Source of the DNA: Rhodococcus pseudokoreensis
Lineage (GTDB): Bacteria > Actinomycetota > Actinomycetes > Mycobacteriales > Mycobacteriaceae
NCBI RefSeq assembly: GCF_017068395.1
Contig: NZ_CP070619.1
Span: 4,402,001-4,466,000, forward strand
Length of the DNA: 64,000 nt
Direction: 5' to 3'
Within the stretch, counting starts at the first letter, position 1; each line of letters begins with the position of its first letter. This document shows, piece after piece, positions 38,021 through 45,942 of the stretch. Both the position numbers and the translations under genes were made by a program. Under the pieces are notes generated by a model. It was not told the origin of the DNA. It was given only the letters and a program-made list of their open reading frames with translations, and ran no database searches.

Positions 38021-39130
38021 GTGGCCACCGACGACGCCGGGCGGGCTGCACGGCGTGCCCGACGCAGACGAGTCGTTCGTGCCGGTACGCGCCCCGGGCG
38101 CGCACCGCGTAGCTGGCTGGCGGTTCTCGGAGCCCTGACCGCGGCGGTGACCGTGGCGTGCTCCTCCGGTTCCGGGGGCAACCCCGACCCGGTCGACCTC
38201 GATCGGGCCACCGACCAGGGACAACTTCCGTGGACGGAAGTGCTTCTTCCACCGCAGACGCCGACGACGGTTCCGTTCGGCCCACCCGGAACCGACCTGC
38301 CGGGCGAGCCCCGAGCCGCCGGTATCCGGGTGGTCGGCGACCGCGCCGGACTCTACGGCGGAAGCCCCGACCGCGTGCTCTGCGACCGGCAGCGTCTCGT
38401 CGACGACCTCGAGGGGGATCCGGCGAGGTTGGACGCCTGGTCGAGTGTGTTCCAGGTCGACGACGTGCGCAATTACGTCCGGACCCTCACCCCCGTCCTG
38501 CTCCGCGCGGACACCCGCGTCACCAATCACGGCTTCGACGACGGCCACGCGACGGCATTCCAGTCGGTGCTCCAGGCCGGGACCATCGTGCTGATCGACG
38601 ACCACGGCGTTCCCCGTGTCCGGTGCATGCGCGGCAGCCCGTTGCTGTCCCCGGTGGTGAACCAGGACGCCGAAGTCGAGGGCGATCCGTGGCCGACATT
38701 CCAGCAGGACCGGCTGTACGTCGTCCAACCCTCCAACCTGGCGATGACCGAAGTGGCCGTGGTCGACCTGATGACCGGGGGGCTGTCGACGGTGCCGATC
38801 GGCTCCGGCCCACAGCAGCCCGCGGAGCGCCCGAATCCGGTAGCTCCCGTGGAAGCCCAGGCGCCGGTGCCGGTTGTCGATTCGCCGCCCGCCGTGGTGC
38901 AGCAGGCCGCTCCCCGGCCCGCGCCCGTCCCCTCCCCGGAACCCGCGCCGCCGCCGCCGCCTCCGCCGCCACCACCACCGCCCCCGCCGCCGGCACCCGT
39001 CGCCGTGCCGCCGCCCGCACCCGAGCCGCCGGTGTACAACCCGCCGCCCGCGCCGGTGCCCGCTCCACCGCAACAGATTCAGGTGCAGATACCGGGTCTG
39101 CCGCCGATCGTCATCCCGATTCCGAACTGA
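38021..39130 (+). CDS. Proline-rich exported lipoprotein, DUF6777-like
   Basis: A 369-residue protein. A basic N-terminus and hydrophobic segment (SWLAVLGALTAAVTVACS) give a lipoprotein signal with lipobox TVAC. The conserved domain follows: AGLYGGSPDRVLCDRQRLVDDL, VRNYVRTLTPVLLRADTRVTNHG, GTIVLIDDHGVPRVRC, a pattern seen in actinobacterial DUF6777 proteins. The last 120 residues are Pro/Ala/Val-rich, including an uninterrupted run of 15 prolines, as in wall-spanning linkers. Start GTG at 38021. A cell-envelope role is likely; the function is unknown. Confidence 0.8.
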   Translation: MATDDAGRAARRARRRRVVRAGTRPGRAPRSWLAVLGALTAAVTVACSSGSGGNPDPVDLDRATDQGQLPWTEVLLPPQTPTTVPFGPPGTDLPGEPRAAGIRVVGDRAGLYGGSPDRVLCDRQRLVDDLEGDPARLDAWSSVFQVDDVRNYVRTLTPVLLRADTRVTNHGFDDGHATAFQSVLQAGTIVLIDDHGVPRVRCMRGSPLLSPVVNQDAEVEGDPWPTFQQDRLYVVQPSNLAMTEVAVVDLMTGGLSTVPIGSGPQQPAERPNPVAPVEAQAPVPVVDSPPAVVQQAAPRPAPVPSPEPAPPPPPPPPPPPPPPPAPVAVPPPAPEPPVYNPPPAPVPAPPQQIQVQIPGLPPIVIPIPN

Positions 39131-39131
39131 C

Positions 39132-39179
39132 GCCCGCGTTCGGCTAGAGGGCGAGGCCCGCGCTCCGCTAGAGGGCGAG
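39132..39179. repeat. 24-bp tandem duplication at the gene ends
   Basis: Two adjacent 24-bp units (39132-39155 and 39156-39179) differ at two or three bases and each end CTAGAGGGCGAG. The second unit holds the last codons and stop of the CPBP gene on the minus strand, so the unit duplicates that gene end just beyond its stop. Confidence 0.7.
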
Positions 39180-39980
39180 AAGGGCTGCGTGCGCCACGAC
39201 CGCCTGGGTGAACAGCGTCCAGTCGTTGATGATGTGCGCGCCCGTCGAGACCCACAGGTTCTTGGTGCGGATGTACGCGAGCGTGAGCACCAGCCGGGCC
39301 CCGCCGATCACGATGAACGCCTGCGCGAAGTTCCAGTCGTAGGTCTGCAGATGTGCGGCGCCGAACCAGACTGCGCTGATCAGCCAGGCCAGGACGATCG
39401 CCGTCTTCCGGGACAGCTTCGCCCTGGTGACCAGGAAGTACATCAGTGCGAGGAACGGGATGACGGTGAAGACTTCCTCACCGACCAACTGGATTCCGGT
39501 TCCCACGTAGAACGCGACCGTGTCGAGCGCACCGCCCTCGCCCGCGCTGTCGACGGCCTTGTTGGACGCCACCCCGAACAGGGCCTGCACGACCAACGCC
39601 AGTGCGAACGTGACGGCCAGGTTCAGCAGCGCGAACCCGATCATCGTGAGGATGTCGCGGCCGCGCACCCTGCGGAACAGCGCGGTCCAATGTTCGCGCG
39701 TCACCATCGCCAGCACGGCGAGCGGGATGCCGACGAACAGGATCCGCGGAATCAGCGCCACCAGGTTACCGGGTTGCGGGATGAGGACCAGGGCCGCGAA
39801 ACCGACGGCGACCGACGCCCACATCAGGATCCACTGCCGCGCCGAGAGCGCGGTGGGGGTCCCGTCGTAGAACGGGAAGTCGGCGTCGTCGCGGCGCTCG
39901 ATCAGGGGTCCGAAGCGGTCGCCGGGCGACTCCGGTTCGTAGACGGGAACGGAACTGGATCCGGAAGCACCACTCATCAA
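39168..39980 (-). CDS. CPBP family membrane protein (intramembrane protease-like)
   Basis: A 270-residue integral membrane protein with about seven helices. CPBP (CAAX protease and bacteriocin-processing) motifs are recognisable: GEEVFTVIPFL for the EExxxR motif, though the Arg is absent, AVWFGAAHLQ for the FxxxH motif, and STGAHIINDWT for the last HxxxN/D motif. Glu-Glu and both His are kept, so activity is possible. The N-terminal 35 residues are soluble and acidic. It may process or protect against a peptide, but no substrate gene is evident. Confidence 0.8.
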   Translation of the reverse strand: MMSGASGSSSVPVYEPESPGDRFGPLIERRDDADFPFYDGTPTALSARQWILMWASVAVGFAALVLIPQPGNLVALIPRILFVGIPLAVLAMVTREHWTALFRRVRGRDILTMIGFALLNLAVTFALALVVQALFGVASNKAVDSAGEGGALDTVAFYVGTGIQLVGEEVFTVIPFLALMYFLVTRAKLSRKTAIVLAWLISAVWFGAAHLQTYDWNFAQAFIVIGGARLVLTLAYIRTKNLWVSTGAHIINDWTLFTQAVVAHAALLAL

Positions 39981-40118
39981 TTCGCCCCTCTGCGGTGGGT
40001 GGACGCGAGAGGCAATTTTCGCAGCAACTGCCTGCCGGTGCCACCCGGCGCGCCCGCACGGGCCGGCAACGGATGGTGAACGGAGAGAACTTATATATAC
40101 CTGTCGTGAATTCGAACT

Positions 40119-40134
40119 ACTTGTATTGACAAGT
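40119..40134. promoter_or_regulatory. ACTTGT-ATTG-ACAAGT palindrome before the phosphonate-type genes
   Basis: A perfect 6-bp arm inverted repeat 28 bases before the ATG at 40163, inside an AT-rich stretch that contains TATATATAC. It is well placed for the GntR/HutC-type regulator encoded at 42060, which belongs to the same locus. The binding is inferred from symmetry and position. Confidence 0.5.
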
Positions 40135-40162
40135 TGAGCATTCGGAGGCCAAGGTGGAATTC

Positions 40163-41305
40163 ATGACACATCAACGACGCTACGACGTGGTGGTGGTCGG
40201 TGCCGGAATCCTCGGTCTCGCGCACGCCTACCACGCGCTCGATCGCGGACTGTCGGTGGCGGTGATCGATCATGCCGACCGCGTCGCGGGCGCATCCGTT
40301 CAGAACTTCGGCCACGTCTGCATCACCGCCCAGTCGGGTGTCGCCCGCGACTACGCGCTGGCCGGCCGGGAGCACTGGCTCGATCTGTCACGCAAGGCGG
40401 GGTTCTGGATCTCCGAGTCCGGAACCTATTGTGTGGCACGGCACGACGACGAAATGGCCGTCATGACCAAGTTCTCGGACAGGCGCGGACCGGCCGAGGT
40501 GGAACTGCTGCCGCGCGACCGGATCCTCGCCGCGCTCCCCGTCTCCGGCAGTCGCGTCGTCGGCGGCATGTACCTGTCCGGCGACCTCCAGGTGGACCCG
40601 AGGGAAGCGGCGCCCGCCGTCGCACGCTGGCTCGAGGCGTCTGGCGTCGACTTCTTCTGGCGCACCGCCGCAACCGGATTCGATCCCGGAGTGGTCCGCA
40701 CCTCACGGGGTGAACTCCGCGCGGGGACGGTGTTCGTCACCGTCAACCACGACATCGACCGACTGTTCCCGGAGCAGGCCGAGCGCCGGGGGCTCCTGCG
40801 GTGCCGACTGCACATGCTGCGCGCGAGGATGCCGCTGACCGCACCGTTGCCCGGACCGCTGTTCACCGGATGGTCGCTCGTGCGGTACCGCGGTTTCGCG
40901 GATCTGCCCGCGACGGCGGCACTCGCGGTGCGGTTGCGCGACGAACACCCCGACTACGCCGACCTCGACCTCCACCAGATGTACACCCCGCAGCCCGACG
41001 GCTCGATCCTGCTGGGCGACACCCACATCCGTGATGTCTCGGCGGAGCCGTTCCAGTCGGAGCAGGGGTTCGAGGTACTGATCCGCGAAGCCGCCGCCCT
41101 GTTCGGCATCCCGGACGTCACCGTCATCGAGCGCTGGCAGGGCGTGTACGGCTCGGCCCCCGATTTCGAGTTCCTGATCGAGGAGCCCATCGACGGGGTG
41201 CACATCGTCACCGTCACCACCGGCATCGGCATGACGACCGGCATGGGTCTGGCGAAGGACCGGATCGACCACGTCTTCGGTCGCGAGTCCGTACCAGCGA
41301 ACTAG
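40163..41305 (+). CDS. TIGR03364-type FAD-dependent oxidoreductase (phosphonate locus)
   Basis: A 380-residue DAO-family flavoprotein. The FAD motif is YDVVVVGAGILGLAHAYHALDRG; further motifs are GASVQNFGHVC and GMYLSGDLQVDPREAAPAVARWLEASG; the end reads VTTGIGMTTGMGLA. This arrangement with a phosphonatase-like HAD gene directly after is the known genomic pairing of the TIGR03364 family, some members of which oxidise N-methylated aminoethylphosphonate. An oxidative deamination of an aminophosphonate is therefore likely. Start at ATG 40163 (AAGGTGG 5 bases before); GTG at 40154 is possible and would add three residues. Confidence 0.85.
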   Translation: MTHQRRYDVVVVGAGILGLAHAYHALDRGLSVAVIDHADRVAGASVQNFGHVCITAQSGVARDYALAGREHWLDLSRKAGFWISESGTYCVARHDDEMAVMTKFSDRRGPAEVELLPRDRILAALPVSGSRVVGGMYLSGDLQVDPREAAPAVARWLEASGVDFFWRTAATGFDPGVVRTSRGELRAGTVFVTVNHDIDRLFPEQAERRGLLRCRLHMLRARMPLTAPLPGPLFTGWSLVRYRGFADLPATAALAVRLRDEHPDYADLDLHQMYTPQPDGSILLGDTHIRDVSAEPFQSEQGFEVLIREAAALFGIPDVTVIERWQGVYGSAPDFEFLIEEPIDGVHIVTVTTGIGMTTGMGLAKDRIDHVFGRESVPAN

Positions 41306-41349
41306 CTATCCCACACATACATTCACCGAACACCGAGAGGAACACGACA

Positions 41350-42051
41350 ATGGGAACACATCACCGGGACATCAGTCTCGTCGTCTTCGACATGGCAGGC
41401 ACCACCGTGGAGGACAGCGGGCTGGTGCAGCAGTCCTTCCTCGCAGCCGACGCACACGCCGGGTTGTCGAAGACGGACGACGACCGGCAGCGGATGCTCG
41501 AGTACGTCTCCGACACCATGGGCCAATCCAAGATCGTCGTCTTCCGCCACCTCAGCGGCGGAAACGAGGAGCAGGCGCAGGCGGCGAACAAGGAATTCGA
41601 ACGCTGCTACGCGCAACTCGTCGACGACGGCCGGTGCAGCCCCGTTCCCGGCGCCGAGGAACTCCTCCGCTCACTCCGAGAGCAGGGCATCAAGACGGCG
41701 CTCACCACCGGGTTCGCCCACGAGACGCAGATGTCGATCATCCGCGCGCTCGGCTGGGAGAACGTCGCCGACGTCGTGCTCTGCCCCGGTGACGGCGTCC
41801 GCGGCCGCCCCTTCCCTGATATGCCGCTGACCGCGCTGATTCGCGCCGGCGCCCCATCCGTGCAGTCCATGGTGGTGCTCGGCGACACCACGTCGGACAT
41901 CACCACCGGCCTGCGCGCCGGAGCGCTCGCCTCCGTCGGCGTCCTCACCGGCGCCCACGACGCCCCCCAACTGTCCGAGGCCGGGGCCACCCACGTCCTC
42001 GACAGCGTCGCGGACCTGCCCGGTCTGTTCGACCGACTGCGCAGCGCCTGA
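41350..42051 (+). CDS. Phosphonatase-like HAD hydrolase
   Basis: A 233-residue HAD-superfamily hydrolase. Motif I is VVFDMAGTTVED (DxAGT, the phosphonoacetaldehyde-hydrolase version), motif II TALTTGF, and motif IV VVLGDTTSDITTGLRAGA. True phosphonatase also needs a cap-domain lysine that forms a Schiff base; a cap Lys is present (QSKIVVF) but cannot be proved equivalent. With the upstream flavoprotein it probably turns an aminophosphonate into aldehyde and phosphate. It is 44 bases after the oxidoreductase gene and converges on the GntR gene, with 8 bases between. Confidence 0.86.
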   Translation: MGTHHRDISLVVFDMAGTTVEDSGLVQQSFLAADAHAGLSKTDDDRQRMLEYVSDTMGQSKIVVFRHLSGGNEEQAQAANKEFERCYAQLVDDGRCSPVPGAEELLRSLREQGIKTALTTGFAHETQMSIIRALGWENVADVVLCPGDGVRGRPFPDMPLTALIRAGAPSVQSMVVLGDTTSDITTGLRAGALASVGVLTGAHDAPQLSEAGATHVLDSVADLPGLFDRLRSA

Positions 42052-42059
42052 TCCGCCGA

Positions 42060-42815
42060 TCAGAGACCGTTGCTGTCGCCCGACGGACTCCGCGGGTCGA
42101 CGGTCCGGGCGTTCACGATGCTGAAGGCGACGAGGTCGGGCCGGTACCGGTCGTCGGCGTACTCGAAAGTGTCGCCGTGCTGGTCCCGCGACGTCCGGCG
42201 TTCCCGCAGCAAGGGGCTGCCGGGGGCGATGCCGAGATGTTCGGCCTCGGCCTGGGCGGCGGCGACGGCGTCGAGCACGTGCTCCATCGATTCGAATCGG
42301 ACGCCGCGGGAGGTGAGGTAGTCGGTGATCGACCCGGAGTCGATGTCGAACTCGAACAGCAGGGAACCGACGCGGTCGGTGAACGTGCTCCGCTCGAGCA
42401 TGGTCGGTTCGCCGTCGAGCAGGCGGACGCGGAGAACCTCGACGACGAAGTCGTCCGGTGCCACTCCCAGTGCGCGGGCGGCAGGCTCGGACACCCGGCG
42501 TCGGGCGATCTCGAGTGTGCGGCTGCCCGCGGTGCGTCCGGTGCGGTGCGCCCACTGGGTGAACGGCGTGAACGTGTCCAGGGTCTGCGTGATGTCGTGG
42601 CTGCGGACCACGGCCGGCTTGCCCTGGGACAGCTGGATGAGCCCCTCGTTCTTCAACGTCGCAAGGGCTTGGCGCACCGGGCCGCGCGACACCTCGAATT
42701 CTGCGCACAGCATGCTCTCGCTCGGCAGCGACTCGCCCACCGCGTACTGCCGCTGCATGATGCGCTTCCGGAGCTGAACCGCGACGAACTCGTGACGGGA
42801 GCGTGCTTCCACCAT
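42060..42815 (-). CDS. GntR family transcriptional regulator (HutC/UTRA type)
   Basis: A 251-residue regulator. The GntR wHTH is at the N-terminus (RKRIMQRQYAVGESLPSESMLCAEFEVSRGPVRQALATLKNEGLI) and a UTRA ligand-binding domain follows (VVEVLRVRLLDGEPTMLERSTF, LLRERRTSRDQHGDTFEYADDRYRPD). HutC-type GntR proteins, including PhnF, often control phosphonate genes. It is convergent to the phosphonatase-like gene and probably acts on the operator at 40119. Confidence 0.88.
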   Translation of the reverse strand: MVEARSRHEFVAVQLRKRIMQRQYAVGESLPSESMLCAEFEVSRGPVRQALATLKNEGLIQLSQGKPAVVRSHDITQTLDTFTPFTQWAHRTGRTAGSRTLEIARRRVSEPAARALGVAPDDFVVEVLRVRLLDGEPTMLERSTFTDRVGSLLFEFDIDSGSITDYLTSRGVRFESMEHVLDAVAAAQAEAEHLGIAPGSPLLRERRTSRDQHGDTFEYADDRYRPDLVAFSIVNARTVDPRSPSGDSNGL

Positions 42816-42937
42816 TGCGCATCACCCCACTTCCCCGGTCGGTCGACGGTTACCACTGCGAATCAGGTGCATTCTAGTGGCGTCGCCGTTACGGTACACT
42901 GCGAGAACGCGTTCCAGCCGGTGGAGGGATTCGGAGC

Positions 42938-43909
42938 ATGGCGACGTCGACGGAGCGATCGGTCACGGTCGACGGATTCCGTTGGCAGATCAGCGAACTG
43001 GGTGACGGTCCGCCCGTGATCCTGTGCCACGGGTTCCCGGGCCTCGGCTACAGCTTCCGGCACCAGATGCTGGCCCTCGCGGCGTCCGGGTACCGCGCGA
43101 TCGCCCCGGACATGCCCGGTTACGGCGGCACCGACGTGCCCCGCGACATCGACGACTACACCAACGAGCGGGTGTCGGACGCACTGATCGGCCTGCTCGA
43201 CGCCCTCGGACTCGGCCGTGCCGTGTTCGTCGGCCACGACTTCGGCGCTCCGGTGGCCTGGACCGTCGCGCTGCGACACCGCGAACGTGTGTCCGGGCTG
43301 GTGCTGCTGGCCGTTCCCTACATGCCCGACCGGTTCCCGCTGCGCCCGTCGGAGCTCTATGCGTCGCTGGCGCGCAAGCACTTCCTGCACATCCACTACT
43401 TCCAGGAACCGGGTGTCGCCGACCGCGAACTCGACGGCGACCCCCGCGGCTTCCTCCAGCGGCTGTTCTACGCCTTGTCGGGCGACTACCGCTACCTGGA
43501 CATCTGGCAGCACCCGTCGGAGGGCAACGGGTACCTGGACGTGCTGCCCGACGCCCCACCCCTGCCGTGGTCGTGGCTGACGGAGGACGAGTTCGAGCAC
43601 TACGTGGAGGTCTTCACCCGGACGGGATTCACCGGCGGCCTGAACTGGTACCGGGCATACGACGCCAATTGGGAACGCGCCGCGAGAGTCCGGGTTGCCC
43701 AGATCGAGGTGCCGACGCTGTTCGTGGCCGGTGCACGCGATCCCGTCCTCGCGATGAGTGGTGCGCAGGCCCTCGACCGGATGCGCGACACCGTTCCCGA
43801 CCTGCGCGGCATCCACCTCCTCGATGGCGCCGGTCACTTCGTCCAGCAGGAACGGGCCGAAGAGGTGAACGAGTTGCTGCTCAGCTTCGTCGCGGGCCGA
43901 GCAGGCTGA
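42938..43909 (+). CDS. Alpha/beta-fold hydrolase (epoxide hydrolase-like)
   Basis: A 323-residue alpha/beta hydrolase. The oxyanion motif is CHGFPGLGYSFRHQM; the nucleophile elbow is VGHDFGAPVAW, with Asp as nucleophile as in epoxide hydrolases and dehalogenases; the late His is in GAGHFVQQE. A Tyr for the cap (AYDANW / FYALSG) is present. Epoxide or halide cleavage is likely. ATG at 42938 follows GGAGGGATTCGGAGC. Its stop lies in a triplicated 9-mer that also forms the end of the convergent small gene; the two genes overlap by 29 bases. Confidence 0.87.
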   Translation: MATSTERSVTVDGFRWQISELGDGPPVILCHGFPGLGYSFRHQMLALAASGYRAIAPDMPGYGGTDVPRDIDDYTNERVSDALIGLLDALGLGRAVFVGHDFGAPVAWTVALRHRERVSGLVLLAVPYMPDRFPLRPSELYASLARKHFLHIHYFQEPGVADRELDGDPRGFLQRLFYALSGDYRYLDIWQHPSEGNGYLDVLPDAPPLPWSWLTEDEFEHYVEVFTRTGFTGGLNWYRAYDANWERAARVRVAQIEVPTLFVAGARDPVLAMSGAQALDRMRDTVPDLRGIHLLDGAGHFVQQERAEEVNELLLSFVAGRAG

Positions 43910-44108
43910 GCAGGCTGAGCAGGCGCCGCCGCATCGGTGCGGGCAGTGTGCCGGACTCCCCGGCCCCACCGGACCGCTTGCGCAGCAATGCCTTCGATGC
44001 GGTTTCTAGTGCGTCGCGGTCGAATCCCTCGGGTGGTTCCCCCGACGCGACGAGGGCTCGCACCAGCGCCGCCTGCCGATCGGCCAGCCCTGTCACGGCC
44101 AGCTCCAT
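43881..44108 (-). CDS. SCO6045-like C-terminal-domain protein, partner of the DUF692 enzyme
   Basis: A 75-residue protein. The first 45 residues (TGLADRQAALVRALVASGEPPEGFDRDALETASKALLRKRS) follow the pattern of the domain found at the C-terminus of SCO6045-like proteins next to DUF692 genes: LTDRQ-x-ALV-RALV and a K/R-rich end. It starts 16 bases inside the DUF692 gene, so the two are coupled. DUF692 enzymes normally need a small recognition partner (MbnC, TglI, BufC); this protein is the natural candidate. The C-terminus LLSLLSLLGPRRS is built by a repeated 9-mer. Confidence 0.7.
   Translation of the reverse strand: MELAVTGLADRQAALVRALVASGEPPEGFDRDALETASKALLRKRSGGAGESGTLPAPMRRRLLSLLSLLGPRRS
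43899..43925. repeat. Three 9-mers GAGCAGGCT/G in tandem
   Basis: GAGCAGGCT, GAGCAGGCT, GAGCAGGCG in direct order. They span the stop of the epoxide-hydrolase-like gene and encode the repeated Leu-Ser-Leu part of the convergent 75-residue protein. Confidence 0.8.
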
Positions 44109-44938
44109 TCGGCGCCCCGGGTGATCCGCTCGAAGCCGGCCGCGTCCGCTATCGCATCCAGTTCGCCGAACAATTCCGAGGCGGGCGGGTAATTGCCGTC
44201 GCGCTCGAGCATGATCGCGGGCGCGCCCCCGGTTGCCCACTGCCGGACCAGGTCCAGCACCTCGACGGGCACCGGGTCGGTGTGGGTGTCGTGGTACGCG
44301 CCGTCCCGTTCGGACCCACCGGCGACGTGGCAGTACGCCACGCGTTCGAGGGGCAGTCGACGGAGTTCCTCGGCGGCGTCGCGGCCGCGGTTGCGGGCGT
44401 TCGCGTAGACGTTCGCGACGTCCAGCAGCAGGTGGACCCCGGTGCGTTCGACCAGTTCGGCCAGGAACTTGCCCTCGGTGTACTCGTCGTCCGGCCAATC
44501 GAACAGGGCCGCGATGTTCTCGACGGCCAGGGGCACCGGCAGACACTCCTGCGTGCGCCGGACGTTGCGCACCAACACGTCCAGGGCCTCTGCAGAGCGC
44601 GGCACCGGCAGCAGGTGTCCGGCCTCGAGGCCACCCGCGCGCACGAACGCGACGTGCTCGCTGACGAGTGGCGCACCGAGCGCGTCGGCGCACCGCGCGA
44701 GGTGGTCGATCCGGCGCTGCTCGACGGGCTCGGCACCACCCAGCGAGAGTGAAATGCCGTGCGGGACGACGGGAACCCCCAGCGACCGCAGTTCGTCGGG
44801 AACGTCGACCCGGCGTCGGCGGGCGGGCAGCGATTCGGCGATCACCTCGCAGAACCGCAGGCCGTCGAGTCGGTTGATGATCCCGCAGATCTCCGGCCGC
44901 CAGCCGATGCCGAGGCCCGGCTCGATCAGTGTGGTCAT
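44093..44938 (-). CDS. DUF692 (MNIO) multinuclear iron-dependent oxidative enzyme
   Basis: A 281-residue DUF692 TIM barrel: LGIGWRPEI at the start, FCEVIAESL, PVVPHGISLSLGG (His and Ser), LVSEHVAFVRAGG (Glu-His), PLAVENIAALFDWPDDEYTEG (Glu-Asn), HLLLDVANVYANARN (Asp-Asn) and YCHVAGGSERDGAYHDTHTDPVPVEV (three His, Asp). These are the iron-ligand motifs of MbnB, TglH and BufB, which oxidise cysteines in ribosomal peptides. The ATG at 44938 overlaps the stop of the gene for a membrane protein with a Cys-Gly tail, its probable substrate. Confidence 0.85.
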   Translation of the reverse strand: MTTLIEPGLGIGWRPEICGIINRLDGLRFCEVIAESLPARRRRVDVPDELRSLGVPVVPHGISLSLGGAEPVEQRRIDHLARCADALGAPLVSEHVAFVRAGGLEAGHLLPVPRSAEALDVLVRNVRRTQECLPVPLAVENIAALFDWPDDEYTEGKFLAELVERTGVHLLLDVANVYANARNRGRDAAEELRRLPLERVAYCHVAGGSERDGAYHDTHTDPVPVEVLDLVRQWATGGAPAIMLERDGNYPPASELFGELDAIADAAGFERITRGAEWSWP

Positions 44939-45801
44939 CCCCCGCACCCGCCGCCGCCGCAGCCACCTCCGCCGCCGCAGGAGGAAGAGCTATCGCCGCC
45001 GCTGCCACCGTCGCCGTTGCTGCTGCTGTCGGAGATGCCGGCCGCGCTCGCGAACCCCGGCGAGAACAGGGCGACGGACCCCATTCCGAACAGTGCCGCC
45101 GACAGCGCGATCGGCGTCGGACCGTATGCGGTCAGGGACGGGCGCATCCGCGGCGACAGGTACGAGTGTTCGCGGCGCAGTCGCTGCAATTCCGCCGTCC
45201 CCTGTCGCGTCCGGCGGCCGGTCCGTCGAACCAGTTCGCGGGAGGCCGAGAGCAGCACCACCGCGACCAGCAGGAATCCGATCGGCTTGCCCGCGGCGAA
45301 CCCGGCGACGAGGCGTGCGACGCCGATGGCCATGACGACGAGGATCGGGATCGTCGCCCGGCGGTTCCACGTCTTCTGCTCGGGTCCGGTGAGCAGTCCC
45401 TGCGCGACCAGGGTGAACCGCAATTCGTCGAGTGGGGCCCGCAACCGGCCCGGGAGCCCGAGGTTGCCGAGGGCGCCGCGCCCGGAGGCGAGTTCGTCGT
45501 AGACGGCGCGCGTGAACCACCCGAGGGTGTTGTCGGGGACACCCCACGCCCGCAGGATCGTGCCGTCGTCGGAGATGATGCCGGCTCCCCGCAACAGCGT
45601 CAGGGATGCGGCGATGGCGCGATCGTCGCTGGTCAGCATGCCGGTCTGCACCGGATCGAGGCGGACGTAGGCGGTCGCGGCGGAGGGGGTGAAGCTGGAA
45701 CGGAGGAACACGGCAATCCCGACCGAGAGTACGGCGGCGGCCACGTAGATCACCAGGAAGGTCTCGCTCGGTATCCCCCACGTAGCGGATTCGTTGTACA
45801 T
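44935..45801 (-). CDS. TIGR04222-domain membrane protein with Ser/Gly/Cys tail
   Basis: A 288-residue protein. One N-terminal membrane segment (FLVIYVAAAVLSVGIAVFL), a cytoplasmic TIGR04222-like domain (LDPVQTGMLTSDDRAIAASLTLLRGAGIISDDGTILRAWG), two more membrane segments near 155-190, and a last hydrophobic part (ALSAALFGMGSVALF) precede a low-complexity tail rich in Ser, Gly and Asp that ends CGGGGGCGGGGCGG, with Cys275, Cys281 and Cys286. Start at 45801 has AGGTGG before it; an upstream ATG at 45831 is less well placed. Being coupled to a DUF692 gene, the tail is a likely site of cysteine modification. Confidence 0.82.
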   Translation of the reverse strand: MYNESATWGIPSETFLVIYVAAAVLSVGIAVFLRSSFTPSAATAYVRLDPVQTGMLTSDDRAIAASLTLLRGAGIISDDGTILRAWGVPDNTLGWFTRAVYDELASGRGALGNLGLPGRLRAPLDELRFTLVAQGLLTGPEQKTWNRRATIPILVVMAIGVARLVAGFAAGKPIGFLLVAVVLLSASRELVRRTGRRTRQGTAELQRLRREHSYLSPRMRPSLTAYGPTPIALSAALFGMGSVALFSPGFASAAGISDSSSNGDGGSGGDSSSSCGGGGGCGGGGCGG

Positions 45802-45942
45802 CACACACCACCTTTCAACCATGTTGTCCAACAGTCGATCTCAGTATCAGTACGATTGTCCCACATGCACCCGCCGGAAGCCGATCGTCACCGTACCGTT
45901 ACCGAGAATCGGCGCGGGGTGGACTGTGGGAACATCGTCTGC

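Noticed and set aside
38950..39000. CCG/CCA repeats resembling a microsatellite or CRISPR-like array
   Set aside because: It simply encodes the polyproline run of the lipoprotein; there are no spacers.
43881..45008. A 375-residue minus-strand open frame
   Set aside because: Most of it is an Arg/Ala/Gly-rich shadow of the DUF692 gene. Only its last 75 codons, from the ATG at 44108, form a believable protein.
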